Of a stretch of DNA of 64,000 bases, positions 20,615 to 29,396 are shown piece by piece; the stretch's first letter is position 1; the number at the start of each line of letters is the position of its first letter. The stretch comes from Prevotella sp. (lineage in GTDB: Bacteria; Bacteroidota; Bacteroidia; Bacteroidales; Bacteroidaceae), in assembly GCA_017548605.1 (NCBI GenBank), contig JAFYZT010000044.1:1-64000 (forward strand), written 5' to 3'. The translations under genes were made by a program, and so were the position numbers. The notes beneath the pieces were generated by a model. The model searched no databases. It worked only from the letters and a program-made list of their open reading frames with translations, and was not told the origin of the DNA.

Positions 20615-20672
20615 GGAAGAATATTCAAGTTCGCATGTTAGGAAGATAAAGGAAGATAGCCATCCGAAAGAA

Positions 20673-20702
20673 GTGTTCAAAGTTTCTTTGGACACTTTTT
20701 TC
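20673..20702 (+). terminator. rho-independent terminator of the alpha-amylase gene
   Basis: GTGTTCAAAG (20673-20682) pairs with CTTTGGACAC (20686-20695) with one G-T pair, followed by a TTTTTT run. Confidence 0.85.
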
Positions 20703-20786
20703 GGATAAAAGACGTTACATGTCAAGTTTTTTATGTAAGTTTTCATAACTTACTCCATCTCGACAAAAAAATAAACAAGATTTATT

Positions 20787-20816
20787 TTGTTCTGCACTCA
20801 ATTTTTCGTAAGTTTG
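20787..20816 (+). promoter_or_regulatory. promoter of the GH53 galactanase gene
   Basis: TTG at 20787-20789 and TAAGTTTG at 20809-20816 (exact TAnnTTTG) with a 19-bp spacer. The leader to the ATG at 20842 would be about 20 nt. No LacI-type operator is visible here, so regulation probably differs from the starch genes. Confidence 0.75.
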
Positions 20817-20841
20817 CACACAGACTAAAAGAAACGACATC

Positions 20842-22104
20842 ATGAAACAAATCATTACTATTTTTCTTTCCCTGTTCTTCGGCGTGGTGCTGACCATTGA
20901 TGCCCAAACCAAATATGTGGGCGGCGACATCAGCGTGCTACAAAGCTACGAGGACAACAACGTGGCTTACTACGACATGAACGGCACGAAGATAGATGAC
21001 GTGCTTCAGTATATGAAGGGCAGCGACGTAGGCTGGAACGCCCAACGCGTGCGCCTGTTCGTCAACCCCACGCAGAAAGCCCCAGACGGCTCCACCGACG
21101 CGCAGGTGTGTCAGGACCTTGACTATGTGAAACGACTGGCCAAGCGTATCAAAGACGAAGGATTTGCTCTGATGCTCGATTTCCACTATAGCGACACTTG
21201 GGCCGACCCTGCGAACCAATGGACACCCGCTGCGTGGCTCTCGCTGAGCGATGAGGAGATGGCCACTAAAGTGTACGAATACACCAAAGAATGCTTGCAA
21301 GAGTTGGTGGCCGCGGGTGCCACACCCGACTTCATCCAGCCTGGTAACGAAATCAGCTATGGCATGTTGTGGGGAGCCTATGGCACCAAAGCTAACCGCT
21401 GCTACACCAGCAGCGATGCCAACTGGGACAGGTTCCGCACCTTGCTCGGTCAGGCCATCCTGGCCTGTCGCGAAGTATGCCCACAAGCAAAGATTATCAT
21501 CCATACCGAGCGGGCAGGCAATTGGTCGACCACAAGAGGCATCTATGAACGACTGGCATCCGTCGACTACGACATCATCGGTCTGAGTTACTACCCCTTC
21601 TGGCACAACGCACTCAGTGTACTGGCCAGCACGCTCAACCAGTTAGCCACATACTTCCCCGACAAACGGGTGCAAATTGTTGAGACCGCCTATTATTATC
21701 AGTGGCAACCCAACGACGTATCCTACGACTTCTCCTCCATCTGGCCCATCTCTCCCGAGGGGCAAAAAACGTTCACGCAGGACTTAATCACCGAACTGAA
21801 AAAACACGCTAATGTGGACGGTCTGTTCTGGTGGTTTCCCGAGGAGAACGGCAATGGCCCCAACAGCAAAGTTCTCACCAACTGGGTGAACCGTGGCCTG
21901 TGGGATGACAATACCCACCGTGCTCTGCCCGCCCTCTACGTACTGAAGGATTTCCTAGACGAACAGACAGGCATCCATGAGGCAACGATAGGAAACACTT
22001 CCATCAGTGATGGTATCTTTACCATCGACGGCAAACAGGTAAGTAAAGACCAGATGACTACAGGTCTTTACATTGTCAACGGCAAAAAAACGATGCTGAG
22101 ATAA
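20842..22104 (+). CDS. GH53 endo-beta-1,4-galactanase, secreted
   Basis: Predicted arabinogalactan endo-beta-1,4-galactanase that cuts the galactan side chains of pectin. The 420-aa product has a signal peptide (to about TIDAQ, 22) and the GH53 barrel with the characteristic LDFHYSDTWADP stretch (about 112-123), acid/base E170 in QPGNE and nucleophile E281 in IVETAY. The last 30 residues carry FTIDGKQV and GLYIVNGKK, matching in pattern the tail of the upstream amylase and suggesting type IX secretion. It is a single-gene unit with its own promoter between the starch locus and unrelated genes; no other galactan genes are in view. Confidence 0.93.
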   Translation: MKQIITIFLSLFFGVVLTIDAQTKYVGGDISVLQSYEDNNVAYYDMNGTKIDDVLQYMKGSDVGWNAQRVRLFVNPTQKAPDGSTDAQVCQDLDYVKRLAKRIKDEGFALMLDFHYSDTWADPANQWTPAAWLSLSDEEMATKVYEYTKECLQELVAAGATPDFIQPGNEISYGMLWGAYGTKANRCYTSSDANWDRFRTLLGQAILACREVCPQAKIIIHTERAGNWSTTRGIYERLASVDYDIIGLSYYPFWHNALSVLASTLNQLATYFPDKRVQIVETAYYYQWQPNDVSYDFSSIWPISPEGQKTFTQDLITELKKHANVDGLFWWFPEENGNGPNSKVLTNWVNRGLWDDNTHRALPALYVLKDFLDEQTGIHEATIGNTSISDGIFTIDGKQVSKDQMTTGLYIVNGKKTMLR

Positions 22105-22121
22105 CGCTTCGACTTATTTTC

Positions 22122-22189
22122 GACAACGGATTTAACTCTTTTTTCGGATTCTTATATACCTATCCGTTTCATCAGTTCAATCCGTTGTC
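22122..22189. terminator. long-range inverted repeat between converging genes
   Basis: GACAACGGATT (22122-22132) is matched exactly by AATCCGTTGTC (22179-22189) across 46 nt. It lies between the galactanase stop and the stop of the converging ABC gene. A shared transcript end is likely, though the loop is long and T-runs are weak. Confidence 0.45.
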
Positions 22190-22202
22190 CTTTCAGATAT
22201 CA

Positions 22203-23873
22203 TTATATTTTCTCCACGCGAAGTGTCTGATCGCAATAATCAACCACGGCGGGACGGTGGGTGATGAAAATGATGGTGCGGTCATGAGAGGCGAGGATAT
22301 TGTGCAACAGTTGTCGCTCAGTGTCAGGGTCAAGGGCAGACGTAGCCTCATCGAACAATAATATGGCGCGGTTACGGAGCAAGGCACGCGCTATGGCGAT
22401 ACGTTGTGCCTGTCCTTCGCTCAATCCCCCACCCGACTCGGCGCACGATGTGTCCAGCCCCTCGGGCAAATCGAACACAAAGTCGGCACAGCTCTTATGC
22501 AGTGCATCGCGCATCTGCTCCTCCGTGGCATTGAGTTTTCCCAAACGAAGGTTGTCACGTATGGTACCACTCATGAGCGTGTTGCCCTGTGGTACATACA
22601 CAAAGTTGCAACGCATTCGCGGCGTAAGCGTCTTCACCTCGTTGGCATTATATATCTCCACCTTTCCCTCCTGAGGCCGCAGCAGTGCCAAAATGATGCG
22701 CACCAGCGTCGTCTTTCCTGATCCTGTCTCACCGAGGATGGCCGTACAACTGCCTGGGCGGAAATCGAACGTGAGGTGGTCGATTACCTTCCCGTCTTTC
22801 TCATCGTATGCATAGCTCACATCGCTGAAGCGCACACCACACGGAGCCTTCACGCGGATAGGCGTGCCTTGTTCCTCCAACGGGTTCTCCTCGAGTTCCA
22901 TCAATCGCTCGGCTGCCGTGAACACTCCCACGAAAGCCGGTACCAATTTGGTAAGGTTGCGGGCTGGTCCCTGTATCTTATTCACTAGTTGAAGGAATGC
23001 CGTCATGCCGCCGAAGGTGAGCGTATGCTCTGACAGACGGATGGCACTCCAAAGGAAAGCCACGAGATAGCCTAATGCAAAACCAAAGTTGAGTATGAGG
23101 TTTGAGAATACCGAGAACGCCGTGCGTTTCACTACATGATGACGCAATTCGCTCTGTGTGTTCTCCAGTTTATCGACCATGGCACTGTCGCCTTCAAGCG
23201 TCTTGATGAGCATGCGGTTCTGAATCGTTTCCTGAAGCACACTCTGTACCTTACTGTCGCTGTCGCGCACCTGACGGGTCAGCTGGCGCATCTTACGAAT
23301 GTAAATCTTGCTGACAAGCACGAACACCGGTATGATGGCGATGATGACGCAGGCCAGCATCTTGTCCATGGAGAAGAGGTAAAAGAAGGCACCAAGAAAC
23401 ATTGCCAACACCGAGAGCGCACTTGGAATGGTCTCTGTCAGGAAGCCCACCACATTGCTCACGTCTATCTCCAACCGATTGAGCACATCTCCGCTATGGT
23501 GGCTCTCCTTGCCATGCCACTCCGAACGCAGGATTCTGTCGAGCATGCGCTGCTGCATGCGGTTTTGCGCCCGTATGCCCAGAATATTTCGTACCCAGAT
23601 ACTCGCGATGCTCAGTCCGAAATCGACAAGAACCAGACCACCCATCAGTGCCACGGCCCAATAGATAGACCCCTCGACATAGCCCGAGGCCACATCGATG
23701 GCATGCTGCACCGCCCATACCGAAGCGAGGCTGGCCCCAACGCCCATAAGACCGAGGGATGCGTTGATGCCAGCTTGCAGTCGGTTTCCTCGCCATGCAC
23801 GCCACAGCCACCGCAATATCTGCCGTGCCGTGTATTTGCTGTCGGGAACAGTGAAATATTCTTTTATACTCAT
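22203..23873 (-). CDS. ABC exporter with fused membrane and ATPase domains
   Basis: Half-size ABC transporter of 556 aa. The six-helix membrane domain spans about 35-330. The nucleotide-binding domain has Walker A GETGSGKTT (381-389), Q-loop VPQG (about 427-430), signature LSEGQ (484-488), Walker B ILLFDE (504-509) and the switch histidine in ITHR (about 537-540). It probably works as a homodimer exporting a lipid, peptide or drug; the cargo cannot be told. It follows nadK on the same strand, with an 81-bp gap rich in low-complexity repeat steps, so cotranscription is possible. Confidence 0.88.
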   Translation of the reverse strand: MSIKEYFTVPDSKYTARQILRWLWRAWRGNRLQAGINASLGLMGVGASLASVWAVQHAIDVASGYVEGSIYWAVALMGGLVLVDFGLSIASIWVRNILGIRAQNRMQQRMLDRILRSEWHGKESHHSGDVLNRLEIDVSNVVGFLTETIPSALSVLAMFLGAFFYLFSMDKMLACVIIAIIPVFVLVSKIYIRKMRQLTRQVRDSDSKVQSVLQETIQNRMLIKTLEGDSAMVDKLENTQSELRHHVVKRTAFSVFSNLILNFGFALGYLVAFLWSAIRLSEHTLTFGGMTAFLQLVNKIQGPARNLTKLVPAFVGVFTAAERLMELEENPLEEQGTPIRVKAPCGVRFSDVSYAYDEKDGKVIDHLTFDFRPGSCTAILGETGSGKTTLVRIILALLRPQEGKVEIYNANEVKTLTPRMRCNFVYVPQGNTLMSGTIRDNLRLGKLNATEEQMRDALHKSCADFVFDLPEGLDTSCAESGGGLSEGQAQRIAIARALLRNRAILLFDEATSALDPDTERQLLHNILASHDRTIIFITHRPAVVDYCDQTLRVEKI

Positions 23874-23879
23874 TCGTTC

Positions 23880-23952
23880 TAGGTGGTTTCAGGATATCCC
23901 AAGTTATTCCAGGAAGGCCTAAGAGATTCAGGAATCGTTACTCGTCGCTCAT
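23880..23952. repeat. low-complexity intergenic repeat steps between nadK and ABC genes
   Basis: The gap holds aaggcctaagagattc-like steps and, on the minus strand, gatgagcgacgagtaacga, which recalls the aactcatcactcg units at 43010-43050. It belongs to the same style of mosaic filler seen across the window. Confidence 0.45.
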
Positions 23953-23954
23953 CG

Positions 23955-24842
23955 CTACTTCCTCAAATCAACGCCCCATTGCATTTTTTCGCGCAAGGTG
24001 GAGAAATATTTCTGTCCGTGGCGTTTGATAATACGCACGGGATATGCCGCCTTACGTATGGTGAGCGTGACCCCTTCTGAGCATTTCTCACTCCGTCCGT
24101 CGATAGCCACGAGGAACTGGTGGGTGCGGCTTTCTACGCTCACGGTGACTATGCTGTCATCAGGTAGCACCAACGGGCGCACGTTAAGGCTGTGCGGTGC
24201 CACGGGGGTGAGGCAGATAACCCCTGCCTGCGGTGCCACGATAGGTCCACCATTGGAAAGTGAATAGGCCGTACTTCCCGTGGGAGTGCTCACCACCAGA
24301 CCGTCGGCCTGGTAAGTGGCCAGGTATTCACCATTGACGCATGTGCGTATGCTGATCATCGATGCGTTGTCGCGTTTTAGCACCGCAATGTCGTTAAGCG
24401 CAAAAGGATTGCCTGGTATGGGTGCTTCAGGGCAATCGACACAAAGCACAGCATGTTCCTCCAACTGGAAATCTCCTTTATAGATGGAGCGCAGGGATGA
24501 CTCTATCTCTGCCGGACTGATGTCAGCAAGGAATCCCAATCGTCCCATGTTCACGCCCACGATGGGAATGCTTTTGCTTCCCACACGTGCCGCTGCCTTG
24601 AGGAACGTACCGTCGCCACCCATGGAGATGACAAAATCCGCGTCGAAGGCATCACCCTCGAACACCTCACATCCCGGCATGTCGATATGTTGGTCGTCAA
24701 CGAGGAAACGATGGTATTCCTTGTCGATACTCACCCTGGCGCCTCGTTCAGAGAGGAACGACAGCACCTTTTGAATAGACATCGACTTTTTCGCCTGATA
24801 GACATTGCCGAAGATGGCGAAGCGTAATTTGCGCTCTGACAT
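23955..24842 (-). CDS. nadK: NAD kinase
   Basis: Phosphorylates NAD to NADP in the cytoplasm. I start at 24842 (MSERKLRFAIFGN, 295 aa), which matches the usual family N-terminus; a longer frame to 24941 would begin upstream of the predicted transcription start. The ATP/polyphosphate-binding GGDGTF is at about 75-80, followed by the conserved NDIAVLKRDNASM and STPTGSTAYSLS segments of the catalytic core. It diverges from the DJ-1 gene, and the two promoters overlap face to face. Confidence 0.94.
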   Translation of the reverse strand: MSERKLRFAIFGNVYQAKKSMSIQKVLSFLSERGARVSIDKEYHRFLVDDQHIDMPGCEVFEGDAFDADFVISMGGDGTFLKAAARVGSKSIPIVGVNMGRLGFLADISPAEIESSLRSIYKGDFQLEEHAVLCVDCPEAPIPGNPFALNDIAVLKRDNASMISIRTCVNGEYLATYQADGLVVSTPTGSTAYSLSNGGPIVAPQAGVICLTPVAPHSLNVRPLVLPDDSIVTVSVESRTHQFLVAIDGRSEKCSEGVTLTIRKAAYPVRIIKRHGQKYFSTLREKMQWGVDLRK

Positions 24843-24906
24843 GGCTTTTTGCTTTGATTTAAAAATCTTTTCGTCTTTTGTGGGATGGGAAATGCGAAAA
24901 AAAACG

Positions 24907-24946
24907 TATTTTTGCATCATCATCGCACACAGATGATGCAAAAGTA
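24907..24946. promoter_or_regulatory. overlapping divergent promoters of nadK and the DJ-1 gene, with inverted repeat
   Basis: TATTTTTG (plus, 24907-24914) and TACTTTTG (minus, 24946-24939) both match TAnnTTTG. They point at each other, so the two transcripts would start inside each other's promoter and share about 12 nt near 24921-24932. TTTTGCATCAT (24910-24920) and ATGATGCAAAA (24933-24943) form an exact 11-bp inverted repeat over this point. Confidence 0.6.
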
Positions 24947-24976
24947 AGATTTTTCATTGACATACGAAAAAATATC

Positions 24977-25540
24977 ATGGCAAAAGTATATGAATTTCTT
25001 GCCACGGGCTTTGAAGAGTTGGAAGCCCTGGCTCCCGTCGACATTCTTCGTCGCGGAGGAGTAGAAGTGACTACGGTAAGCGTAACGGGTAGTCTGTTCG
25101 TCGAGTCGTCACATGGCGTGACCGTCAAGGCTGACCAATTGTTTGAAGACACTGATGTAAGCGATGCCGACCTGTTGCTATTACCCGGCGGCATGCCAGG
25201 TTCGAAGAACCTAAACGCCCATGAAGGAGTGCGTGCTGCACTCATGAAACATGCGGCCAAAGGAGAGCTTATCGGTGCTATCTGCGCCGCCCCCATGGTA
25301 CTCGGTTCATTGGGACTGTTGCAAGGACGACGTGCCACCTGTTCGCCAGGTTTCGAGATTTATCTCACCGGTGCTGAGTACACCGGCGAATTGGTAACCG
25401 AAGACGGCAACATCATCACTGGCGAGGGACCTGCCGCCTCGATGCCTTATGCCTATGCCCTACTCGCCCGTTTCACCGACGAACAAGCTGTGACCACCCT
25501 GAAGAAGAAGATGCAGTTCCTGCATCTGATGGAGGGGTGA
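24977..25540 (+). CDS. DJ-1/PfpI family protein
   Basis: Cytoplasmic 187-aa protein of the DJ-1/ThiJ/YajL family, variously described as deglycase, chaperone or oxidative-stress protein. I start at 24977 (MAKVYEFLATGFEELEA), the usual family start; an upstream ATG at 24878 precedes the promoter. The reactive cysteine is C103 in GAICAAP, with the partner glutamate E13 or E14 in GFEELE. It diverges from nadK. The downstream 109-bp gap before recG contains repeat filler, so linkage with recG is uncertain. Confidence 0.9.
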   Translation: MAKVYEFLATGFEELEALAPVDILRRGGVEVTTVSVTGSLFVESSHGVTVKADQLFEDTDVSDADLLLLPGGMPGSKNLNAHEGVRAALMKHAAKGELIGAICAAPMVLGSLGLLQGRRATCSPGFEIYLTGAEYTGELVTEDGNIITGEGPAASMPYAYALLARFTDEQAVTTLKKKMQFLHLMEG

Positions 25541-25625
25541 GGGGCAAGGAGCAAGGGGCAAGAGATTACCCTGCTGTCCATTAAACCTATGAAAACCTAA
25601 GATAACTTAGAGTATCTTAAGAAAG
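25541..25625 (+). repeat. purine-rich and cctaag-type repeat filler before recG
   Basis: ggggcaaggagcaaggggcaagag is followed by attaccctgctg, then by aaaacctaagataacttagagtatcttaag. The gcaagg unit is the same as at 41930, 44530, 44610 and 56733. It begins right at the DJ-1 gene's stop. Confidence 0.7.
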
Positions 25626-25649
25626 CGAAATAATAAAAAACACGCTCAA

Positions 25650-27752
25650 ATGCTCGACGTATTAGAACAAGATGTGATGTATGTTCCCGGTGTGGGACCG
25701 AAGAAGAAGGAGTTGTTGAGCCGAGAGCTCAACATCCAAACCTTCGGTGATCTGCTGGAATACTATCCCTATAAATACGTTGACAGAAGCCGAATCTACC
25801 AAAGTAACGAACTGTCGGCCGACATGCCTTTTGTGCAGTTGAAAGGCAAAATCTTGAGTTTCGAACAGTTCGAGATGGGTCCGCGCAAGAAACGGGTCGT
25901 TGCCCATTTCTATGACGGTCATGGTCCTGTGGTTGACCTGGTGTGGTTTGCCGGCACACACTATGTGATGAAGAACTACCAGGTGCAGACGGAATATATC
26001 GTTTTCGGAAAACCCACCGTTTACGGCGGACGTTACCAGATTGCCCACCCCGAAATAGAGAAGGTGTCGGAACTGCAGCTCGATACCATGGGCATGCAAC
26101 CCTATTACGTGACCACGGAGAAGATGAAAAATGCCGGGTTCACTTCGCGCACCGTGGAGAAAATTGTCAACAACCTGCTTGAACGACTCACGCAGCCCCT
26201 GCCCGAGACACTGCCCCCCTTCATCACCGAACGGTTGCACCTTGTATCGCGCGACACCGCTTTCCGCCACGTACACTACCCACACAACGCCTCAGAGATG
26301 CAGGCTGCCCGCCTGCGGTTGAAGTTCGAGGAACTGTTCTATGTACAACTCAACATCCTTCGTTACGCCAGCGACCACAGGCGCAAATACCGCGGTTTTA
26401 TATTCTCTCAGATAGGAACGTTTTTCAACGGTTTTTACTACGACCACCTGCCCTTTGCCCTGACTAACGCCCAGAAGCGCGTGGTGCGCGAGATACGTCA
26501 GGACGTGGGCAGCGGCCGACAGATGAATCGTCTGCTGCAAGGTGACGTGGGCAGTGGTAAGACACTGGTGGCACTGCTATCCATGCTCATCGCCCTGGAC
26601 AACGGTTACCAAGCCTGTATCATGGCACCTACAGAAATCCTGGCCGAACAGCACCTTGCCACGCTTCGCAAGTTCGTGGGTGACATGGACATCCATATCG
26701 AACTGCTCACCGGCGTGGTGAAAGGGAAGCGTCGTCAGGCCGTACTCGACGGATTGCTCGACGGCAGTGTACATATCCTCGTGGGAACCCATGCCATCAT
26801 CGAAGACGGAGTAATGTTCCAACGCCTTGGACTGGCCGTCATTGACGAACAGCACCGCTTCGGTGTGGCCCAGCGTGCCAAGCTATGGAACAAGAGCACC
26901 AACCCGCCCCATATCCTCGTGATGACCGCCACCCCCATCCCTCGCACCCTGGCTATGACCATCTACGGTGACTTGGACGTGAGCGTTATCGATGAATTGC
27001 CCCCCGGCCGCAAACCCGTTCAGACCATTCACCGCTACGACAACCAACTCGGCAGTCTCTACGAGAGCATCCGCAGACAAATCAGAGTAGGCAGGCAGGC
27101 ATATATCGTATTCCCCCTCATCCAAGAGAGTGAGAAGAGCGACCTGAAGAACCTGGAAGAAGGATTTGAGGCTCTCAAGGATGTGTTCGCCGAATTCCGT
27201 CTGAGCAAGGTACACGGCAAGATGAAGCCCAAGGACAAAGAGGAAGAGATGCAACGGTTCCTGGCTGGCGAGACCCAGATTCTCGTAGCCACCACAGTCA
27301 TTGAGGTGGGTGTCAATGTGCCCAACGCCTCGGTGATGGTTATCCTCGATGCCCAGCGTTTCGGTCTGTCGCAGCTGCACCAGTTGCGCGGCCGCGTGGG
27401 TCGTGGAGCCGACCAGTCGTACTGCATCCTTGTGACGAACCACAAACTGAGCAAAGAGACGAGCCGACGTATCGACATCATGTGCGACACCAACGACGGT
27501 TTTGAAATTGCCGAAGCAGACCTGAAACTGCGCGGTCCGGGCGACTTGGAAGGAACCCAACAGAGCGGAATTGCCTTCGACCTGAAAATTGCCGACATTG
27601 CCCGCGACGGACAGATAGTACAGTTGGCCCGCGATGAAGCACAAAAGATTATCGACGATGACCCCACCTGCGAGAAGCAGACCTACGCCATGTTGTGGAA
27701 CCGCCTGGCCACACTGCGTAAGACCAATATCAATTGGGCAGCAATTTCTTAG
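25650..27752 (+). CDS. recG: ATP-dependent DNA helicase RecG
   Basis: Superfamily 2 helicase that remodels stalled replication forks and Holliday junctions. The product is 700 aa, normal for the family. The N-terminal helix-hairpin and wedge OB domain cover about 1-170. Walker A GDVGSGKT is at 298-305, the DEQH box at 399-402, TATPIPRTL at about 425-433 and the C-terminal motif VI region QLRGRVGRG at about 580-588. It appears as a single gene, with an imperfect hairpin (TTGGAAA/TTTCCAA near 27792-27810) after the stop. Confidence 0.96.
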   Translation: MLDVLEQDVMYVPGVGPKKKELLSRELNIQTFGDLLEYYPYKYVDRSRIYQSNELSADMPFVQLKGKILSFEQFEMGPRKKRVVAHFYDGHGPVVDLVWFAGTHYVMKNYQVQTEYIVFGKPTVYGGRYQIAHPEIEKVSELQLDTMGMQPYYVTTEKMKNAGFTSRTVEKIVNNLLERLTQPLPETLPPFITERLHLVSRDTAFRHVHYPHNASEMQAARLRLKFEELFYVQLNILRYASDHRRKYRGFIFSQIGTFFNGFYYDHLPFALTNAQKRVVREIRQDVGSGRQMNRLLQGDVGSGKTLVALLSMLIALDNGYQACIMAPTEILAEQHLATLRKFVGDMDIHIELLTGVVKGKRRQAVLDGLLDGSVHILVGTHAIIEDGVMFQRLGLAVIDEQHRFGVAQRAKLWNKSTNPPHILVMTATPIPRTLAMTIYGDLDVSVIDELPPGRKPVQTIHRYDNQLGSLYESIRRQIRVGRQAYIVFPLIQESEKSDLKNLEEGFEALKDVFAEFRLSKVHGKMKPKDKEEEMQRFLAGETQILVATTVIEVGVNVPNASVMVILDAQRFGLSQLHQLRGRVGRGADQSYCILVTNHKLSKETSRRIDIMCDTNDGFEIAEADLKLRGPGDLEGTQQSGIAFDLKIADIARDGQIVQLARDEAQKIIDDDPTCEKQTYAMLWNRLATLRKTNINWAAIS

Positions 27753-27901
27753 ATTGAGTTATTTGTTTGAAGATTAGGATTACCATAAAGCTTGGAAAAA
27801 TGGTTTCCAAAGCCTTGTATTTAAGTTTTTTAACAAGACCTTTTGAGTGTTAAGAAGACAATAAAAACTGTTAATTGTTAATTATTCCCGATTTTTATCC
27901 C

Positions 27902-27961
27902 TACCTTTGCAGCGGAAAAGTAAAATAGTCGGTTACAATTTGTTTTTCGCCGAACTATTTT
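27902..27961 (+). promoter_or_regulatory. promoter and 5' UTR hairpin of the M23/LysM gene
   Basis: TACCTTTG at 27902-27909 is an exact -7 box; the implied leader of about 100 nt is long for this window. Within it AAAATAGTCGG (27922-27932) pairs with CCGAACTATTTT (27950-27961) with one bulged base. The rest of 27753-28014 is AT-rich with the recG end hairpin. Confidence 0.6.
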
Positions 27962-28014
27962 AGAAATACATTTTGCGACGAGACAAATCGCTTGAAACCG
28001 CTTAATCAAGGTAT

Positions 28015-28965
28015 ATGCATTTGAACAAAAACATAAAGAATTTATTTTTTGCCGTGGTCATGACAATGGCTGCTGCACCTGTTATGGGCCAAGACCTGCT
28101 TGCTCGTCAGGCCCCAGTAGACAAAAAGATGAGAGCCGTAGACACCCTCGCCCTTCAGAGCATCACAGCCCGTGAGGAGTCGGAGTCGCCTGCCTCAGCC
28201 CTCTATCACGATTGGGACAACCGTTATGCACACAAAGCTACCGAATTGCCCAATGAATACCGCATCGACCTGCGCGGATTCTGCATGCCCACACCAAGCC
28301 GTGTTATCACCTCGAACTTCGGTGCCCGTTGGGGACGCATGCACAAAGGTCTTGACATTAAAGTGTATATTGGCGACACCATCCGCGCCGCTTTCTCCGG
28401 CAAGGTGCGTGTTGTGAGATATGAAGCCAAAGGTTACGGCAACTACGTCGTGATTCGCCACCACAATGGTTTGGAGACCATCTATGGTCACATGTCGAAG
28501 CATCTGGTGAGAGAGAATCAGGTAGTTCGTGCTGGTGACCCCATCGGTCTGGGTGGCAATACCGGTCGTAGCTCCGGTTCACACCTTCATTTCGAGACCC
28601 GTCTGTGCGGTGTGGCATTGAACCCTGCCCTTTTCTTCGATTTCAAAGCCCAAGACGTGACGGGTGACTTCTACACCTTCCGTAAGAGCACTATCGACCG
28701 TGAGTCGGCTGAGGCCACTCGTATGCGCGGCAAGAACGACGGCAACGGCTATCGTCCTGAGGATGTCACTGGCAAAGCCAGCGCCAGCACACAGCGTCAG
28801 CAGTCGGAATACACTGGCAGCGTTCGTTACCACAAGGTGGAAGCCGGTGAGACCGTTTACAGCATCGCCCGCAAGCGCGGCGTGAGCGTCGATACATTGG
28901 TGAAGCTCAATCACCTCGGCGAGAACATGCGTGTTCGTCCTGGACAGATTCTCCGTTATTCATAA
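28015..28965 (+). CDS. secreted M23 metallopeptidase with C-terminal LysM domain
   Basis: Peptidoglycan-directed endopeptidase or amidase activator of the LytM type, 316 aa, exported by an N-terminal signal (to about APVMGQ, 26). The M23 domain spans about 95-210 with zinc ligands H110 and D114 in HKGLD and H192 in HLHFE. The upstream HxH partner in IYGHMS is also visible, so the site looks complete. A LysM module covers about 272-315 (YHKVEAGETVYSIARKRG), which should bind glycan strands. It is monocistronic with its own promoter and a strong terminator. Confidence 0.92.
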   Translation: MHLNKNIKNLFFAVVMTMAAAPVMGQDLLARQAPVDKKMRAVDTLALQSITAREESESPASALYHDWDNRYAHKATELPNEYRIDLRGFCMPTPSRVITSNFGARWGRMHKGLDIKVYIGDTIRAAFSGKVRVVRYEAKGYGNYVVIRHHNGLETIYGHMSKHLVRENQVVRAGDPIGLGGNTGRSSGSHLHFETRLCGVALNPALFFDFKAQDVTGDFYTFRKSTIDRESAEATRMRGKNDGNGYRPEDVTGKASASTQRQQSEYTGSVRYHKVEAGETVYSIARKRGVSVDTLVKLNHLGENMRVRPGQILRYS

Positions 28966-29002
28966 GATTCATAACCATCACCTCAAATATACCATAAGAA
29001 AT

Positions 29003-29040
29003 AGGCGCCGGAAACTTTTGTTCCGACGCCTTTCTTTTTT
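29003..29040 (+). terminator. rho-independent terminator of the M23/LysM gene
   Basis: AGGCGCCGGAA pairs with TTCCGACGCCT with one mismatch, and a T-rich run (tttctttttt) follows. Confidence 0.85.
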
Positions 29041-29054
29041 GCTTTCCCTGATGG

Positions 29055-29372
29055 TCAACGTTTAATGGTTGCCTGTCCTTGCGGCGACCTGGGAGTAGTC
29101 GTAGATGAAGCCTTTCCGCTACTCTTTCCCGAACCGAACTTCTTTCCTATGGCACTCTGTGCCGGTTGACCCTGTGTAATCGTCATATCCCTTTGTGATG
29201 CCCCACTTTGAGCAGCAGGAGCCGGACGCAAATCTCTTGAACCAGGACGATCGGATTGCTGGACTTTTACGCCACTTGCCGTGGTGGGTTTTCTAGAGGT
29301 TGATTGTGCTGATGCTTGGGAGGCAAACCCAAAGGCAGCCACCACCACTAAGGATAAGAATAATTTTTTCAT
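29055..29372 (-). CDS. small secreted, disordered Ser/Gln/Lys-rich protein
   Basis: I do not recognise this 105-aa protein. It has a clear signal peptide (to about SQASAQ, 23). The mature part is rich in Ser, Thr, Gln, Ala, Lys and Arg, without hydrophobic core or cysteine, and is very basic toward the end (TIKR). It is likely exported and unstructured. It is flanked by the M23 terminator on one side and a glycosyltransferase gene on the other, with no shared operon evident. The signal peptide and start codon make a real gene likely; no function is claimed. Confidence 0.65.
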   Translation of the reverse strand: MKKLFLSLVVVAAFGFASQASAQSTSRKPTTASGVKVQQSDRPGSRDLRPAPAAQSGASQRDMTITQGQPAQSAIGKKFGSGKSSGKASSTTTPRSPQGQATIKR

Positions 29373-29396
29373 GATTTTTTTATGTTTAAAAATAAT

